Origin: Trebouxia sp. TZW2008
Lineage: Eukaryota > Chlorophyta > Trebouxiophyceae > Trebouxiales > Trebouxiaceae
Reading direction: 5' to 3'
Assembly (NCBI GenBank): GCA_002118135.1
Contig: BDIU01000391.1
Coordinates: 1-53,868 of the forward strand
Length of the DNA: 53,868 nt
Each line of letters begins with the position of its first letter. The stretch's first letter is position 1. The notes under the pieces are model-generated. The model was not told the DNA's origin. It saw nothing but the letters and a program-made list of their open reading frames with translations, and made no database searches. The position numbers were made by a program, and so were the translations under genes. Shown here one piece after another: positions 25,131-37,209 of the stretch.

Positions 25131-26036
25131 CAGACACGTCAGCCAAGCTTGCTCCGGCGTTTCAGAAATCTCTGAAATTGTGATATTCCAGAGACGCAGG
25201 CTTTGGAGAGTGAACAGTCAGCAGTTGGAAAGATTTGTCAAGGCATCTGCATTTGTATGCCAAACAGCGAGTCTGGTTTTGTTCCAGTGATAGGGGTTGA
25301 CCTTGCGTTACATGCCGCCACCAAACTATGTTCAGTGTACATTCAGTGTGTTTGGCCTCTGTTCTGACCGTTTCCTCAGTGTCTTTCTTTATTACAGTCC
25401 TTTTTCTTCCCAGCATGACCTCCATTCAGCCAGCATCAATTTGTGCTGAAAGCACATTCGAATACAGCGCTTCTTTTCCTGTGCTGATTGGCACTCAGTC
25501 TATCTTGTTTTTGTGATTCCAGCCATCATGCAGCACCTTATGTACTACTAGACATAGTTCACCATTGAGTGTGGCCAATGAGAGCACTAGACAAGGTTTC
25601 AAACCCATTTTTTGAGGTCAGTGCTGAAACAATTGGATGGCACAGGCTTTTTTGGCCTTGAAAATTCCCGGTCATTCCATAGATTTAAACGTTGACAGGT
25701 CTGGCTTCAGAATGAGCACTTTAATTGGTATTGTAGTAAAATGTTTGCGTAGTCACTGACAAAGGACGTGAGATTAAAGGGAACCTGGTCAATGGCCCGT
25801 GTGACTGTGTTTGCCTAAGGCGTAGACAACAATTTAGGTGATAGGCGTTCAGAGTCTGATAAGACCGTTATCATAGTATGATGACAATCTTTGAAATCCC
25901 CCACAGTCACCACTGCAGCAGCCGCTCTGCATCAAGGCTGAGGAATGTGTTTATATTTTGCTCCAATAAACTGGAGATCATCTGAATTCATCTGACTTGC
26001 AGCACTGCTTGCAGCACAGCAGGTGCAACTTCCTGA
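25131..26036. other. intergenic, no gene recognised
   Basis: AT-richer sequence after the ATPase stop codon and before the ATG of the bZIP gene. It should hold the ATPase 3' untranslated region and the promoter of the downstream gene. I see no exon motif, RNA gene or long repeat. Confidence 0.4.
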
Positions 26037-28840
26037 ATGGCCTTGTGTCGCACCTCTGATGAGTCAGCCCTCATGAAATTTGCGTCCCGGGTACCCATCA
26101 AAGGCGTGGTCGTGGCGAGACTGAATCAGAGCTGGCGATGTTTCACACCCAGCACCGTCCGTGTGGTTGAAGGAAGGCTCGGCAGCGCGATCGGTGTCTC
26201 CGCGGAGATGTCAGTTCAAGCTTTGCCAGGGCACGGCACACAGATCAGGGTGATGCAGCTTCAATGGCAGGCGGTCCACAGGTACACGTAAAGGTCTGCA
26301 CGGCGAATTACAAGTCAACTGATTGTTTTGAGCTGTCACGTTTGAAGCAGCTTGGTCAGTTTGTTTGCGGCTATAATTGCGGAACATCTGCTTTTGCACG
26401 ACAAAAGGCATCTGCATGCAGGCAGATGCAGACAGAGGAGAAGGCTGCTGAATCGCCTTGCTGTCGGTTGCAAACAGCAATGCCTTCCACACTTGCTGGT
26501 GTGTGCCTTGTCCTTCTCCTGTATTTTGCTTTCTGAGTGCACTATAAGACATTCCATGGCAAGCTCACTGTGGCACTGCAGCAAACGTGTCCCACATGTT
26601 TGATGCCTTGCCGAGGCTTGGACTCAAAAGGCATTGTTGTGTCATGTCAGGGCAAAGACAGTCACCTGCATCAGGAGCGGCAATCAAGGTCGAGCGCCAC
26701 GTCAAGTCTCCAAGTCATGCTGACCCTGACAAGGTGTGCTTCAAAACACAGCACTTAGCACTCGTCACATCCACACCTATGAGCAGCAAGGCTGTACTGT
26801 AGCACCCTGTCCCAAACTGCACGCAATGTATGTACATGTGTGCAATGAGCTACTACCTAGGGTCATCACAGTGTCTTTGTCTCTGCCAGTCCTTGCTATC
26901 CTGTTTAGGCTTTTCAGCCAATCTTTTCCAACTTTAATAAGTCAATTGTGCCTTCCATATTTGAGCAAGCTTATTTGCACAGCTCAGACTGCAAGCAATG
27001 TACTGCATCTTACAGTATTGGCACACAATCCTTTTGCTTGCAACAGTCACAAGGGCAAACTATTTACTCAGAGGTGCTGTTTGCAGACAACTAACAAATT
27101 CAGCATAGCAGATTCAGAAGTCATTGCAACTTGTTCTGATCAGGCACAAGCAGATGCAGCCACACCCTATGCTACTGAGCCATCCAACAGTCTCAGCAAA
27201 AGGTTCCACATTCAGAACATCTGTGATGATTGGCTGACAATGCATGTTTTGCCATATACTGCATGATTCCCTGTTTATTGTTAACATTGCTGAGCTGCCA
27301 GTTGCACCTTGTGCTCTGTCAACCAGTGTCTTTGGTCATACCTCATGTGGCTTTTGTTTGTCATTACACGCTGTTTGGCTGCAACTTACTAATGTTGATG
27401 TTTCTTGGACTGGTCACAAATAAACATATTCTATATATTTATGTAACTGCTTTCAACAGATTGATTAAGCCTGTCTCGCTTGTCTGTGTTGCAATTGCTG
27501 CGTTTTGTGCTACTCGCATGGGTGCATATGCCGTCTGTTGTGTGTTTTGCCATGTGCTGCTGCAGCTGGCGGTTTGCTGTGTGCAGACGGGCAGCAAAGC
27601 GAGAATCAGCCCGACGTGTGCGAGCCAAGAAGCGTGAAATGCTGGACACCTTGCTACAGCAGGTCTGCTCTGTCTGTGCAGTGCCTACAGCAAGCCTTGC
27701 ATTGGCTGAGCATTGATGAGGCAGATCTTGTCCTGCCTATATGCATGTCAGTTTGGGTGGTGCATGCATTGCTGACCTGCGGAGTCAACACTATTCATAC
27801 ATGCATAGCATTGCCTTCTATGGTTTACTCTACTGCTGTGGCATATTTGAGCAAGACTGCCATTAGACAACAGCAGCTGATACAGTGTGATCACTGTGAA
27901 GTTGAATGTCAGCCACACAATGCGAGCCTCAGCTGCTGCATGCTGTCATCTCATCAGCACAGAATCTCAAGATGCAGCACCCAACAAGCTAGCTTTGCTG
28001 CTGTTAAAAGTAGCATTTTTTCTTGCTCTGACATAGCATTGCTAGCGATGCCGTCCCCTCACTGCAACAAGCGTATCACTGAGTAGCAGTAAGGAAACTC
28101 TCTTTCTATGCATTGCAGGCTCAAGAGCTGACATCAGATATTGAGGCCACAGAAGAGGAGATCAGCCAGGTGGACAGCTCCATCAGTCACCTCAAGATGC
28201 AGCTCCACACAGTGTGCAGCCGCACCCTGCACACCAAGAGCTTGAGCCAGCACCTTGCTCAAGAGATGCAGACACTGCAAAGGGTGCGGCCACTTTCAGC
28301 GGCATTGTCAAGCAATTCTGCATTCATCCAATCATGCATGCGTCGCCTTTTGAGCTGTATGAGCTGTGGAGCTAGGACCTTTTCAATGGACAGTCACGCC
28401 GATCTTGTGCTAGTCTGCAGCATGACTTAGCGCCATCAGACCATGCCAATCTCTTTTGCTGTGCTTTTGCATCTACCACACATCCTTTTGCTGGAACTCG
28501 GCTTGCCAGTTACAGGATACTGATTTCTGCCTGCTTGGCTTGCCATTGCTCAAAGATGCTTGTCATGGACTGATCATTGACTGTCTGGCCCCATCCATAC
28601 TGCTTTTCGGCCAAATAGGGTATGCATGTTATGCAGATTGCAGCTGGGCTGCACTTCCAGAGCAGTGAGGGTGCCTGCAACCGCCCCCGAGCTGCATCAG
28701 ATTTTGCTCCGCAGCCACACCAGGGCTGGTCTACTTTTGAGCACGCAGCTCAGCCTTACCCTTCTTCCTCTGGCAGCAGCCTTCATGCAATCAGTTCTGC
28801 AGGACAGTTGCATGAGCTGCATGCTCGTTCAGCTTTTTAG
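26037..28840 (+). CDS. bZIP-type transcription factor with Lys for Asn
   Basis: Sequence-specific DNA-binding factor of the bZIP class, expected in the nucleus. Supported exons: 26582-26735 (contains SHADPDKV), 27587-27662, 28119-28283 and 28661-28840 (stop), in phase if the first of these ends at 26735 (donor GT within GTGTGC). A first exon from the ATG at 26037 is likely; its end is unresolved. The basic region RRAAKRESARRVRAKK fits N-x7-R-x9-L spacing, but Lys (codon 27597-27599) stands where the Asn is nearly invariant. The zipper follows with Leu, Leu, Thr, Val, Leu at heptad d and Ala, Ile, Ile, Ile, Leu at a, so dimerisation looks intact. The last exon encodes a Ser/Gln/His-rich tail (TFEHAAQPYPSSSGSSLHA). 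Class confident; DNA binding uncertain because of the substitution. Confidence 0.7.
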
Positions 28841-30102
28841 AATCAGTCTGCGCTTTCATGCCGATCTGCAGCCCTTTATTTCAACCTTTGGCTGACTCAG
28901 ACCAACGTTTTTCAGTCTGTCAAGAGCCTTTTTTCTCTTGAATGAGAGTTCTGCTTACGAGTCGCGTTTCAAGTTCAGCGCTTGGTGGCACCAATGTATA
29001 TGTTTTCTGCATTAGTGTGCAACATTTTGTGTCGTAGCAAGGGCAAACTTCAAGTTTACAAACAGAGAGTGGTGGGCAATTCACACTTTCCTTGTTGGTC
29101 TGCATGTTTAGCAACATAGCTCAAGTGTTATGCTGTGTAGAGCACTGTACTGTATTTGCTTATAACAGCTGCAGCAGCTGCTGATTGCTCAAGTGAAAGT
29201 GGCTAGCCTAAGCGTGTCAGTACCCAGTGGCCTCTGTCATGGTTTCTGACTGCTTTCTGGTCTGTATACAATTACCCGTTCAGTCTGAAGCAAAAGTCTT
29301 GTATATGGCAATGCAGCAATGACTCAACACTGTCTGAAACGTTTCCCATCTGCCTCACTGTTCTGACCCGCTCACGCTCTGTTCTGAATGACTACAAAGC
29401 TCCAAGTGCAAGCCCAAGAACTATCTGGTCAGTTATGTTGCTCTCAAGAACTGGCCAGTCAAATGTCATTTTGTGGTGGACAAGTTGCCCTAAAGGGTTT
29501 TGTGAGCATGCTGTACATTTTTTCCTTTTGTGTCAAGGTTGTGCTGTTGTGAGTCACGACTTCTGGAATTTGGGTGATGAAATGGGATGGTGCTCAAGTA
29601 CAGCATTTCGACTTCTGAATTCCCGTGGGATTCTGTGTCTTGCTTCCTCGCTTGTTCAAGTCATCAAGGACCAGGCTGCTTAGGCAATCCTCACAATACC
29701 ACTATTCTACAAGGACAGGGCACAATGTGTGCAATCACAAAGGCGATGCTGCTCAACTGTAATGAGTCGCCCAAGTAGAACATGCAGTATTTGGGGAAAC
29801 TTGCAGTTGATTGCAACACTAGCGACACAGAAACTTCCCTTTGCTTATTGTTTGTAGTACTGTCGAGTAGTGCTCACACAGGATGCAAGATGACTTGTGT
29901 AGCAAATGTGGCATCACAGGTGCAGCCCAATCACCAAACAGACAGCACGTGACAAGAAGTAGCTGTGCACATGAGGTGGACAATGCCTTCTCATAGATGC
30001 GCAATTCGCGACCAAATCCTGTATTGTCGACATCTGCAATAAGCACGTCTTGATTAACTTTTGCCTTGCGTTCACTGTGCGATCAGTCCGAATTAGCCAA
30101 GC
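28841..30102. other. intergenic, no gene recognised
   Basis: About 1.26 kb between two plus-strand genes. Only short frames without motifs or paired splice sites are visible on either strand. It probably contains the 3' untranslated region of the bZIP gene and the promoter of the next gene. Confidence 0.4.
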
Positions 30103-31535
30103 ATGCACTCCGCAACGATGCTCTCCTCGTCATCAAGCTTGACTGCTCGCCCCTTTACGACCGCAAGATCTGCTGGCCGTGTCCAGTGCAGACAATGCAG
30201 CAAGGTTGTTGCACAAGCCAGCTCCCAGGTGACATTGCGGACCGCCCGAATCTTGCGGCAATACCCACTTTTGCGATATGTTTCTAAGTGATCCTTGTCA
30301 TGCCGGATTTAGAGAGACCACAAGAGGGCTCTTACCGCTGGTCTGGCTTTGGTGGCTTCTGTACCACTGATTTTCAGCGGTACGGGGTACTCGAATGCGC
30401 GTACCGACATGACCGCTGCTGCAACCACTACTTCGTCCTGACTTCAAACCAGTGACCTGGATGCATGCAGGGGACGCCCAGGCTTTTGTAGGCAATACAG
30501 CAAAGGACTTCAGCGAAAAGGTATGCTTTTGAAAATCTTGTAATATCTCTTTGTCACTTTCATCAGCAACTTCAACCACATCCGCATATCTGCAGCAGAA
30601 CGCCCTATGTGCAGGTTGACAGATATACACCAAGTCCCAGTGACATCAAGGATGTGGCAAGCACAAAAGTCAGTGCAACAGTCCATCAGCATGCCATTAA
30701 TTTCTGCTGCAAAGCACTTGCATCTGCATGCTGTCCCTGCAGCATGCATTTGCATTTGTATGCCTATTGTCGGCAAAAGGAATCAGCATGATCCCCTGCA
30801 ATGTGACTCTTTTTCGATTCTGATGCTCAGCCCTGCAGAGCAAATCAGCTTGAAGTTGGTGGTTTATTACTGCAGGTGGAGCAGGCAACTCCAGATGTGC
30901 CGCTACCAGGTCAAAATCAGAAGGGCAAAGAGGCTCAAGCCATTGGCAAAGCCCCAGCGCAGTCTGGCCCTGGAGCTGCTGACCAGGTAAACCTGCAATT
31001 AATTTTGCTACCTTGCAGCAGTCTGCTTTCTGGCTTGACTTTTGTGTTGTGCAACGCTTGGCTTAACATGCTTGGAAAGCAAGGTAAGCCTCCTAATGCC
31101 TTTCCTGCTTGCATGCACAGTTGCCCATACCCGAAGCAGTCCCCAGCAAGGGCAGTCTTGCGCAAGCAAGCCAGGCTCGCAGAGATGGAGGCGGTGTTGC
31201 TGGCGGCGAGTTCAGCATCAGAGACTCACAGTAAGATTTGAGCTCCCAGTCGTGCCAGCAGCAAACAGCCTTTCACATGAGCCAAAGCTAGTACAGATTC
31301 ACAGCCCAGTTCTGGGCGCACGTTATTCACAGGCATTTATTGTTGTGCCTCTGCGACTTGTTTGAATGATACCATGCCACTTTGTCTGCAGGTGAAAGGA
31401 GCAGCCAATGATGCAGCTGAGGCTACTGGTGCCAAGGGCATTTTGGAAAATGCTAAGCCTCAGCGCGGAATTGTTGACCGCATCAATGATGAAGCACTGA
31501 CCAAAAATGCCCCATCGGTTCAGTTTGGCAAGTAA
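30103..31535 (+). CDS. small protein with plastid-type presequence, function unknown
   Basis: Predicted organelle-targeted protein of roughly 170 residues. Exons: 30103-30228, 30876-30986, 31121-31230 and 31392-31535 (stop). The N-terminus, MLSSSSSLTARPFTTARSAG after a short leader, is rich in Ser, Thr, Ala and Arg without acids, the usual make-up of an algal chloroplast (or mitochondrial) presequence. The rest is hydrophilic and low in complexity: PGQNQKGKEAQAIGKAPA, a Gly/Ala segment with RDGGGVAGGEFSIRD, and an end with AANDAAEATGAKGILENAK and NAPSVQFGK. The first three exons join in phase 0. The canonical donor at 31231 leaves phase 2 while the last exon needs phase 0, so either a small exon is missing, the protein ends early, or the donor is unusual. 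No family is recognised. Confidence 0.55.
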
Positions 31536-32550
31536 TGTGAGAAGTTGCCACATAGCTGTTGCAAGGCCAGCGTATTCTCAGCAGGCGCATGTCATGAAGC
31601 AGAAGCATGTCCAGCTGATTGTTTAGACACGACCCTGACATGCCCACAGTGTTGACTGCATGCATCTGACATAGAGCTGTTGAGGACAGGAGGTTGCTGC
31701 TTTATACAGTACAGATTGCTGTTTGAGTTATGAACAATGCGAGCCTGAGCATACTTTGAGTACCAAAGGCCGACATCTTCAGCACTACTGTTCCTAGCAA
31801 GGCAATTGGCTGAGGTCAGCCATGCAACTGCACATGCTGCCTGCAATGCATTACTGCCCAGCAGACCTCAGCAAACTGGCTGTCGACGCTGATCCAATGT
31901 TAGTAGGCCGTCAATGCAGATGCTCAGGGCATACAGGACCTGTCTGTGCTGCAATGTTTTCTGAGCAGTAAGGCAAGGGCCATAAATTTGCCTGCATGCG
32001 TGCCACTGCACGAATTTACATTAGCATTCAATGAACTGCACTTCCAACAAAGCATACGTAAAGACTAATTTGATCATTTAGGAAACACTCAAAACAGGAA
32101 ATAGTTGTGCCTAAGTACATGGCAGCACAAGCCTGCACCTGAAGTGTGCAGGCTTGATGGCACAGACAGTCAGCTGACAGCTGGTCTTGAGCACGTCTAA
32201 GACAGTAAGACAAGCTTATTACCCCCAGGAAATACCCACTTCAACTTGCTTTGTTGCCCAACTGAACGAATTAATGCAAAGCCAACCACAGCCTGCTAAT
32301 CAATATAGCAATGAAGTATGTGCAACACGGCTAGATGGCACAGCAGAAGGCTGTACAGAATGCGAAGAAAGAAAGAACATACGGGCATACTGAAAGATCC
32401 TGCGTATATTGTGCACTTGCCTGACTTGCATGACAAGGCTGGACTGTCTTGCAACTGTAATCAGATCTGAAACAGCTCCTGCACCACTCACAGAATGCAG
32501 CAGAAACCTGCAACAGATATGGTTCTACATGTGGCACTCATTGCCTAGAT
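31536..32550. other. convergent intergenic region
   Basis: This stretch separates the 3' ends of a plus-strand and a minus-strand gene, so it should hold two 3' untranslated regions. No exon motif is visible. A strong stem-loop at 32128-32156 is listed separately. Confidence 0.45.
32128..32156. other. stem-loop between converging genes
   Basis: Two perfect 11-base arms (CAAGCCTGCAC and its complement) enclose a 7-base loop. It lies between the 3' ends of converging genes, about 400 bases past the bZIP stop and 590 past the other stop. It could mark a 3'-end structure, but nothing else supports a function. Confidence 0.6.
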
Positions 32551-35333
32551 CTAAAGCAACACTGGTACATGACCATGATTGATAGGAACCCTATCAAGCT
32601 GTGCCACATACTCCACAAAGTCTTCCCATTGTGCAAGCATTGGGTTCAGTGGAGCCATGGCAGCAATGTCATCCTTACTGGGCTCCCCTCTGAGTTCTGC
32701 TAGGATGTCAAGTAGAGTCTCTACCACAGCAATGTAGGGGTATGCATGCACCATGCTCTCTGCTATCTGCCGAGATGTAAGGACCTGCATTTACAGTCAG
32801 CTTTCAAGCCACAGATACCCTCATGTCTGCAGGAAGCACTTACTCGCAACGTTTGCAGCATTTGCAGCACTCATCCTGTCACTGGCATTAAGAGCATTAC
32901 AAGCAGTGAGGCTTAGATGAAATCTCAGCGAGAGTACTACATCAAAAGATCCTATAACGCAGGTCTCAATGAGAAGCGCAAGCAAGAGAAATGGACATCT
33001 CTGTTGTTTCATTGACAGCACTGCCTTCTGTTATACATGTAGAGTGAAAACTGTCTTACCCCTTTGAACATTGCTCGTGCCAGCTTGTAGTAGACCTGGC
33101 GGTCATCTGCTGTATTCTGCTGCAGCTGTGCTGCCAGCTGAGACAAACAGCTGAGGTTGTCACTCCTATTGCGCAGCCCTTCGGCTTCACTAGCAGCCAT
33201 GGCACGCATGAGAACTCTGCGCTCAGCGCTGAGTGTAGCCCGCTTTGTCAGATTGAGGCGGCGCATGTACATCAAATCCCGCGACTGAGCTTCTGAGAGA
33301 TCAAAAACAGCCTACACAAGCAATATTGAGACTCAGAACAGTACATTGTGGGCTGTACTTATTGCTGACCCTTTGCATGCGTGCATATACAACACCACTG
33401 ACACCAGCATGTGTGCAACATAGCATGATCAATGAGTCACAGTGCACCAAGTTCCAATGCAATGCTGTGTGCTGCTGCTTCTGAAGTTCAGATATTGCAG
33501 TCTTGCACATCAGCGTTAGTAGCTTGTGACACTTGTGCACTCATAACACGTGAGACTCATTGCACGCAGCACTTACCAGGACACCTTGATAGAAGGCCTT
33601 TCCAGGCTTATGGCTGACTGGCGTGGCATCATCAAGACGGCTGTTCAAAATGGCTCTGTGGTTGGTGGGCTTGAGCATGGTGCGGCCAGTGACATTCAGG
33701 GCCTCAATGGCTAAGTCCTGCATCCTAGCTAGAACGACAGGGTCCTCATGCTCTTTGAGATGCAGCATACAAGCCCCAATCTCACGGTTATAGTCCTGCA
33801 GGCAGGAGGCAAAGAAACCAGCTGACTGAAGAAGCCAAATGCCAACAGTGAAGCTGCCTAGAAATAAGCAGCTGTGCAAGGCACGCCTTTTGCAGCTGCA
33901 GGCAGCACATGCTTTGTTGAGCATTGTTGCAGAGCAGATAATTCATATGAACTGTGACAGCTAAAACATTTCAGGCTGTTTGCGATGCTGCAACATAATA
34001 CCACTCTTGCTGCTGTGCTTGTTTTGTTCTGTGTATCATGTGGTACTGAATAATAGCTGACATACATTAGCCGCAAACAGCAACACGTCTGTGAAGCATT
34101 GCCTGACTCACCGTATACAGTGCAGCAAAGTGCTGTAGGGACATGTCAGTTGCCTGCTGGGTTGACAAGGTGCGTTGCTGCCCAGGCAGGGAGATGATGA
34201 CGGCCGGCAGATTATTCAGGAAGGGGTGTGCTGCTGAGTATGCGCCATGGTCTGGCCGCGTCTGCAAAACAACCAACAATTGTCAGATGAAACAATCTTC
34301 CTTATTAGGACAACTGAAGTAAGGACATGGCGCTTGGAAATCAAGTCTGCACTCTAATTGCAGTGGTGTGTCTGAGGACAGTTGGGGAGTATTGACGAGT
34401 CTCTTGATGACCAGTGCGGCTGGTACCAGTAGAAAACACTGTAGAAGTCATGTACAGTTGCCAGTCCTCAGGAAACTTTGCACAGACCTTACAGCTTGCA
34501 GCAGGCTGCACCCTGCTGGGTCTTGAGTCAAAACATCAGTCATGCTTGCATTGCCTAACAAGTTACAGCCAAGTAAGCAAAGCAAAATTTAGCATCTTAC
34601 CTCATGCAGCACCTGGTCTGCTGATTTTTTGTTGCTGAGGTACGAGATCTTCTCCAGCAATATGTTGCGTGCTTCCAGCTGTCGCTGCCTTTCTCGAAGC
34701 TCCCCAAGTTCTGCTGTGGTTGCTGCCAGCTGTGCTTCTGTGTCATGGTTGCGAGCTTTGTGACGCTGTCGAAACCTGTTGACAAGGACCGACTGTGAGG
34801 CAGATGAGATTTAGCCATTCAGTGTGACCTAGCAAGTGAACGTACCTCTTTTGAGCCTCTCGATTTTTGAGCAGCTTTCGCTCTGTTGTGTATCGAGAGC
34901 CTGAGGTAGCGGCAGGCCTGTTGCCCTCTTCTCCGACGCTAGCTCGAGTGACGTCAGATTCTAGAGTCTGTGGTACCTCGCGGTTATCCGGCGCGGACTG
35001 TGCGGTGTTGAGAGGCGCTGTGTGTGAAGACTTGAAGTCTGCCTCGGACCAGGTCAGTTGGCCCTCCAGCGGGGTGAAGGCATGACCTGGTGCTGTATTG
35101 CTATCAAATGCGCTGGCTAGCGGGGCTGATTCGTTGTTTGGCGGAGCAAACCAGTCTAAGGTATCGACCAAGGAAGGCTGCCTAGCACCGACAGTACTGA
35201 GAGGCGTCCACAGAGGTGTGGGGTTAGAGAAGTTTGCTTCTATAGACTGCCAGCCCTGCAACTCGGGGCCCATGCGATCGAGAGACGGAGGCAGAGCCAG
35301 CGTCTCACTTGTTCGTGAGCACAATTTCAACAT
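32551..35333 (-). CDS. bZIP transcription factor, 505 aa
   Basis: Nuclear DNA-binding regulator. Six exons join in perfect phase: 35333-34846, 34775-34601, 34261-34112, 33795-33577, 33311-33060 and 32784-32551 (stop). The first 150 residues are acidic and Ser/Pro/Thr-rich, like an activation region. The basic region KLLKNREAQKRFRQRHK carries the canonical Asn and N-x7-R spacing and is split by the first intron between KR and FR. The zipper has Leu at three d positions and several a positions, ending LEARNILLEKI. The 310-residue C-terminal half is mostly helical in character (LARMQDLAIEALNVTGR, LMYMRRLNLTKRATLS, RQVYYKLARAMFKG) and ends with HAYPYIAVVETLLDILAEL. I recognise no named domain in it. 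Targets are unknown. Confidence 0.85.
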
Positions 35334-36231
35334 CCAGTTGTCTCAGCGTGAGCCCCATGAAGGCTGGCCTGCGATGGCGCAGGCCAAGAGGTTGTTCACG
35401 AGCGACTAAGAAGCGCTGAACAGGCAGGGAGCTATGCGAGGCCAAGAACAAGATGTGCCTTCGAACCGAAGTCCTCGGTGCCTAACCAACTGATCGTCAC
35501 GTGATGCCAATGCACGTGGCGGGATATCAAGTGCTCAAGCTATGCACTGACCGGTGCCCTCCAGAGCTTGTCTGTCTTGCGCACAGGCCATCTGGCGAGT
35601 CTCAGCGTTGACATCTCCACCCTTGCTGCCTAAAAGCCGCTGTGAAAAGAACTGCGCATGTGGCTTCAGATGCAATTGCTTGCAGTTATTTTCATTGTTG
35701 CAACAATGAGCATGCGAATGCATCCACTTCCTGTACCTGATTATTGAGACAAATTGGGTGAAGTCCTTTTGCGCCAACGTGCTGCCTTAAAGAGTTTGGA
35801 AAATGATGAGCATTGAGTCAATAAAATTGTTGTCACACTCATGGTGTAGCTTTCACTGGTCCAGTACTGCCAGAACTGCAAAGAACGAATGCTTGTTTGC
35901 GGTTGTGAGTTGAACGATGCGCGGCATGGCAGTCAGGCGATGTGTCGAGGAAATTCGTCAGCAATTCGCACAGGGTCTTGAGCCTTTAGCTGATTTCAAT
36001 TTAGGTTGTGCTGATCATTCAAAACTTCAAGCGGTCAACCGCGAAGGCTCGTCGCGATCGTGATCTATTCTACTGGAATGACTTGCGTGAGAGCAAGCAT
36101 AGTCAGCCCATAGTCCCCAGCGCGCCTTCCCGAGACTCTGCCTGATCTCAGTCGCGACTCAAGTGCACTTTCGGGAACTAGCTGAACGGAGCTGCAGCTG
36201 CACAGCAGCGTGCCAGGCCTGAGCCGCAAGG
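35334..36231. promoter_or_regulatory. divergent promoter region
   Basis: The minus-strand bZIP gene and the plus-strand hypothetical gene start on either side of this region. CpG is more frequent near both ends than in the middle. A frame at 35917-36063 (MRGMAVRRCVEEIRQQF, 48 codons) could be a small upstream exon of the right-hand gene or chance. No promoter element can be named. Confidence 0.35.
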
Positions 36232-36729
36232 ATGCCTTGTGCACGGCACCATCGCCAAAGTCAAGTTGCTGCAGCATCAGAGGGTACCCAATTGCCGAAC
36301 TTGGCCACGAGTGCTTCCGCAGCAAGCGACGCATCGATCCCTGCGTTCTACCCCGCCTCCAGCGCGCCTGCGGTACGCCTCATGCACTTGCAGATTCTGC
36401 GCACAACGACTTGCGCATTTCGCGAGGTTGCGCATCAGCACAAGCGTTGATAGTCTCCTGCTGCACAGGCTCTCTCACCCCAGCAGCCTCTGATCACAGG
36501 AAGCAATCAACCACCCACAGCAGAGCTGCCCAGCGAAGGCATCCTCCGAAGCTATGCTGCCTCACAGCAGATGCAAGCGCAACGGCAGCAGTCTCTTTCA
36601 CATCAGGCTGTACAGCCTTTCATGCAAAACTTGATGGTAGACCATGCGCCCTTGACCTATATACCAGCGGCAGTCACAATCAAAAAGCGGGCTGGAAGCA
36701 CAAGAGGCAGAGCAGCTTCAGCTGCTTGA
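36232..36729 (+). CDS. hypothetical protein, two exons, about 133 aa
   Basis: Exons 36232-36372 and 36469-36729 (stop) join in phase 0 across a 96-base GT-AG intron. The N-terminal half is rich in Ala, Ser and Thr with few acids (NLATSASAASDASIPAF), possibly an organelle presequence. The second half is Gln-rich (SQQMQAQRQQSLSHQAVQPF) and ends in a basic tail, TIKKRAGSTRGRAASAA. No domain is recognised. A longer uninterrupted frame exists at 36210-36971, but its composition (Cys, His and Ser throughout, running into AT-rich DNA) is less protein-like. An upstream exon is possible. Confidence 0.4.
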
Positions 36730-37209
36730 CGACACTGTCCTTGAAATTAGAAGAACTTGTCAGCCAGCACACTAACCTGCAACATGATTGCATCTCATGT
36801 TTTTCTGTATGCCACAAAGCAAACAAGCATTTACAAGAACCAAGAACGCTGCAATCGTGTCCAGTTTTTCAGCAGATATTTCTGACAAATATTGACTCGG
36901 TCTATGTTTCGATATCATCTGCTCTCTTGACAGTCACATTGCTGCACCATGTCCAACGCTGCAAACAGTAATGAAAAGTAACAGCCTGCACCGTTTTCAG
37001 GCGTCACACAGCGTGAGCTAATTTGATTGAATCCTGTAAGCATAGATCAAGCTGTCAAAATCGCTGATATCATTGATGCTGACAGGTTTCGTCTAGGCAG
37101 TTGCCAGGTAGACGCAATAAGGACGATTACAATGAATTAGTCTGTTTGTTCTGTGAGACTGACATGTCAACCAGGGCGCTTTGGCTCAAAGAATTGCTGC
37201 TCAACTCAA
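36730..37209. other. convergent intergenic region
   Basis: AT-rich spacer between the 3' ends of the plus-strand hypothetical gene and the minus-strand clathrin light chain gene. I see no exon, repeat or RNA gene. Confidence 0.45.

Noticed and set aside
36210..36971. A 253-codon plus-strand frame.
   Set aside because: Composition (Cys, His, Ser throughout) is poor and it runs far into AT-rich DNA; a two-exon model in another frame gives a more protein-like product.
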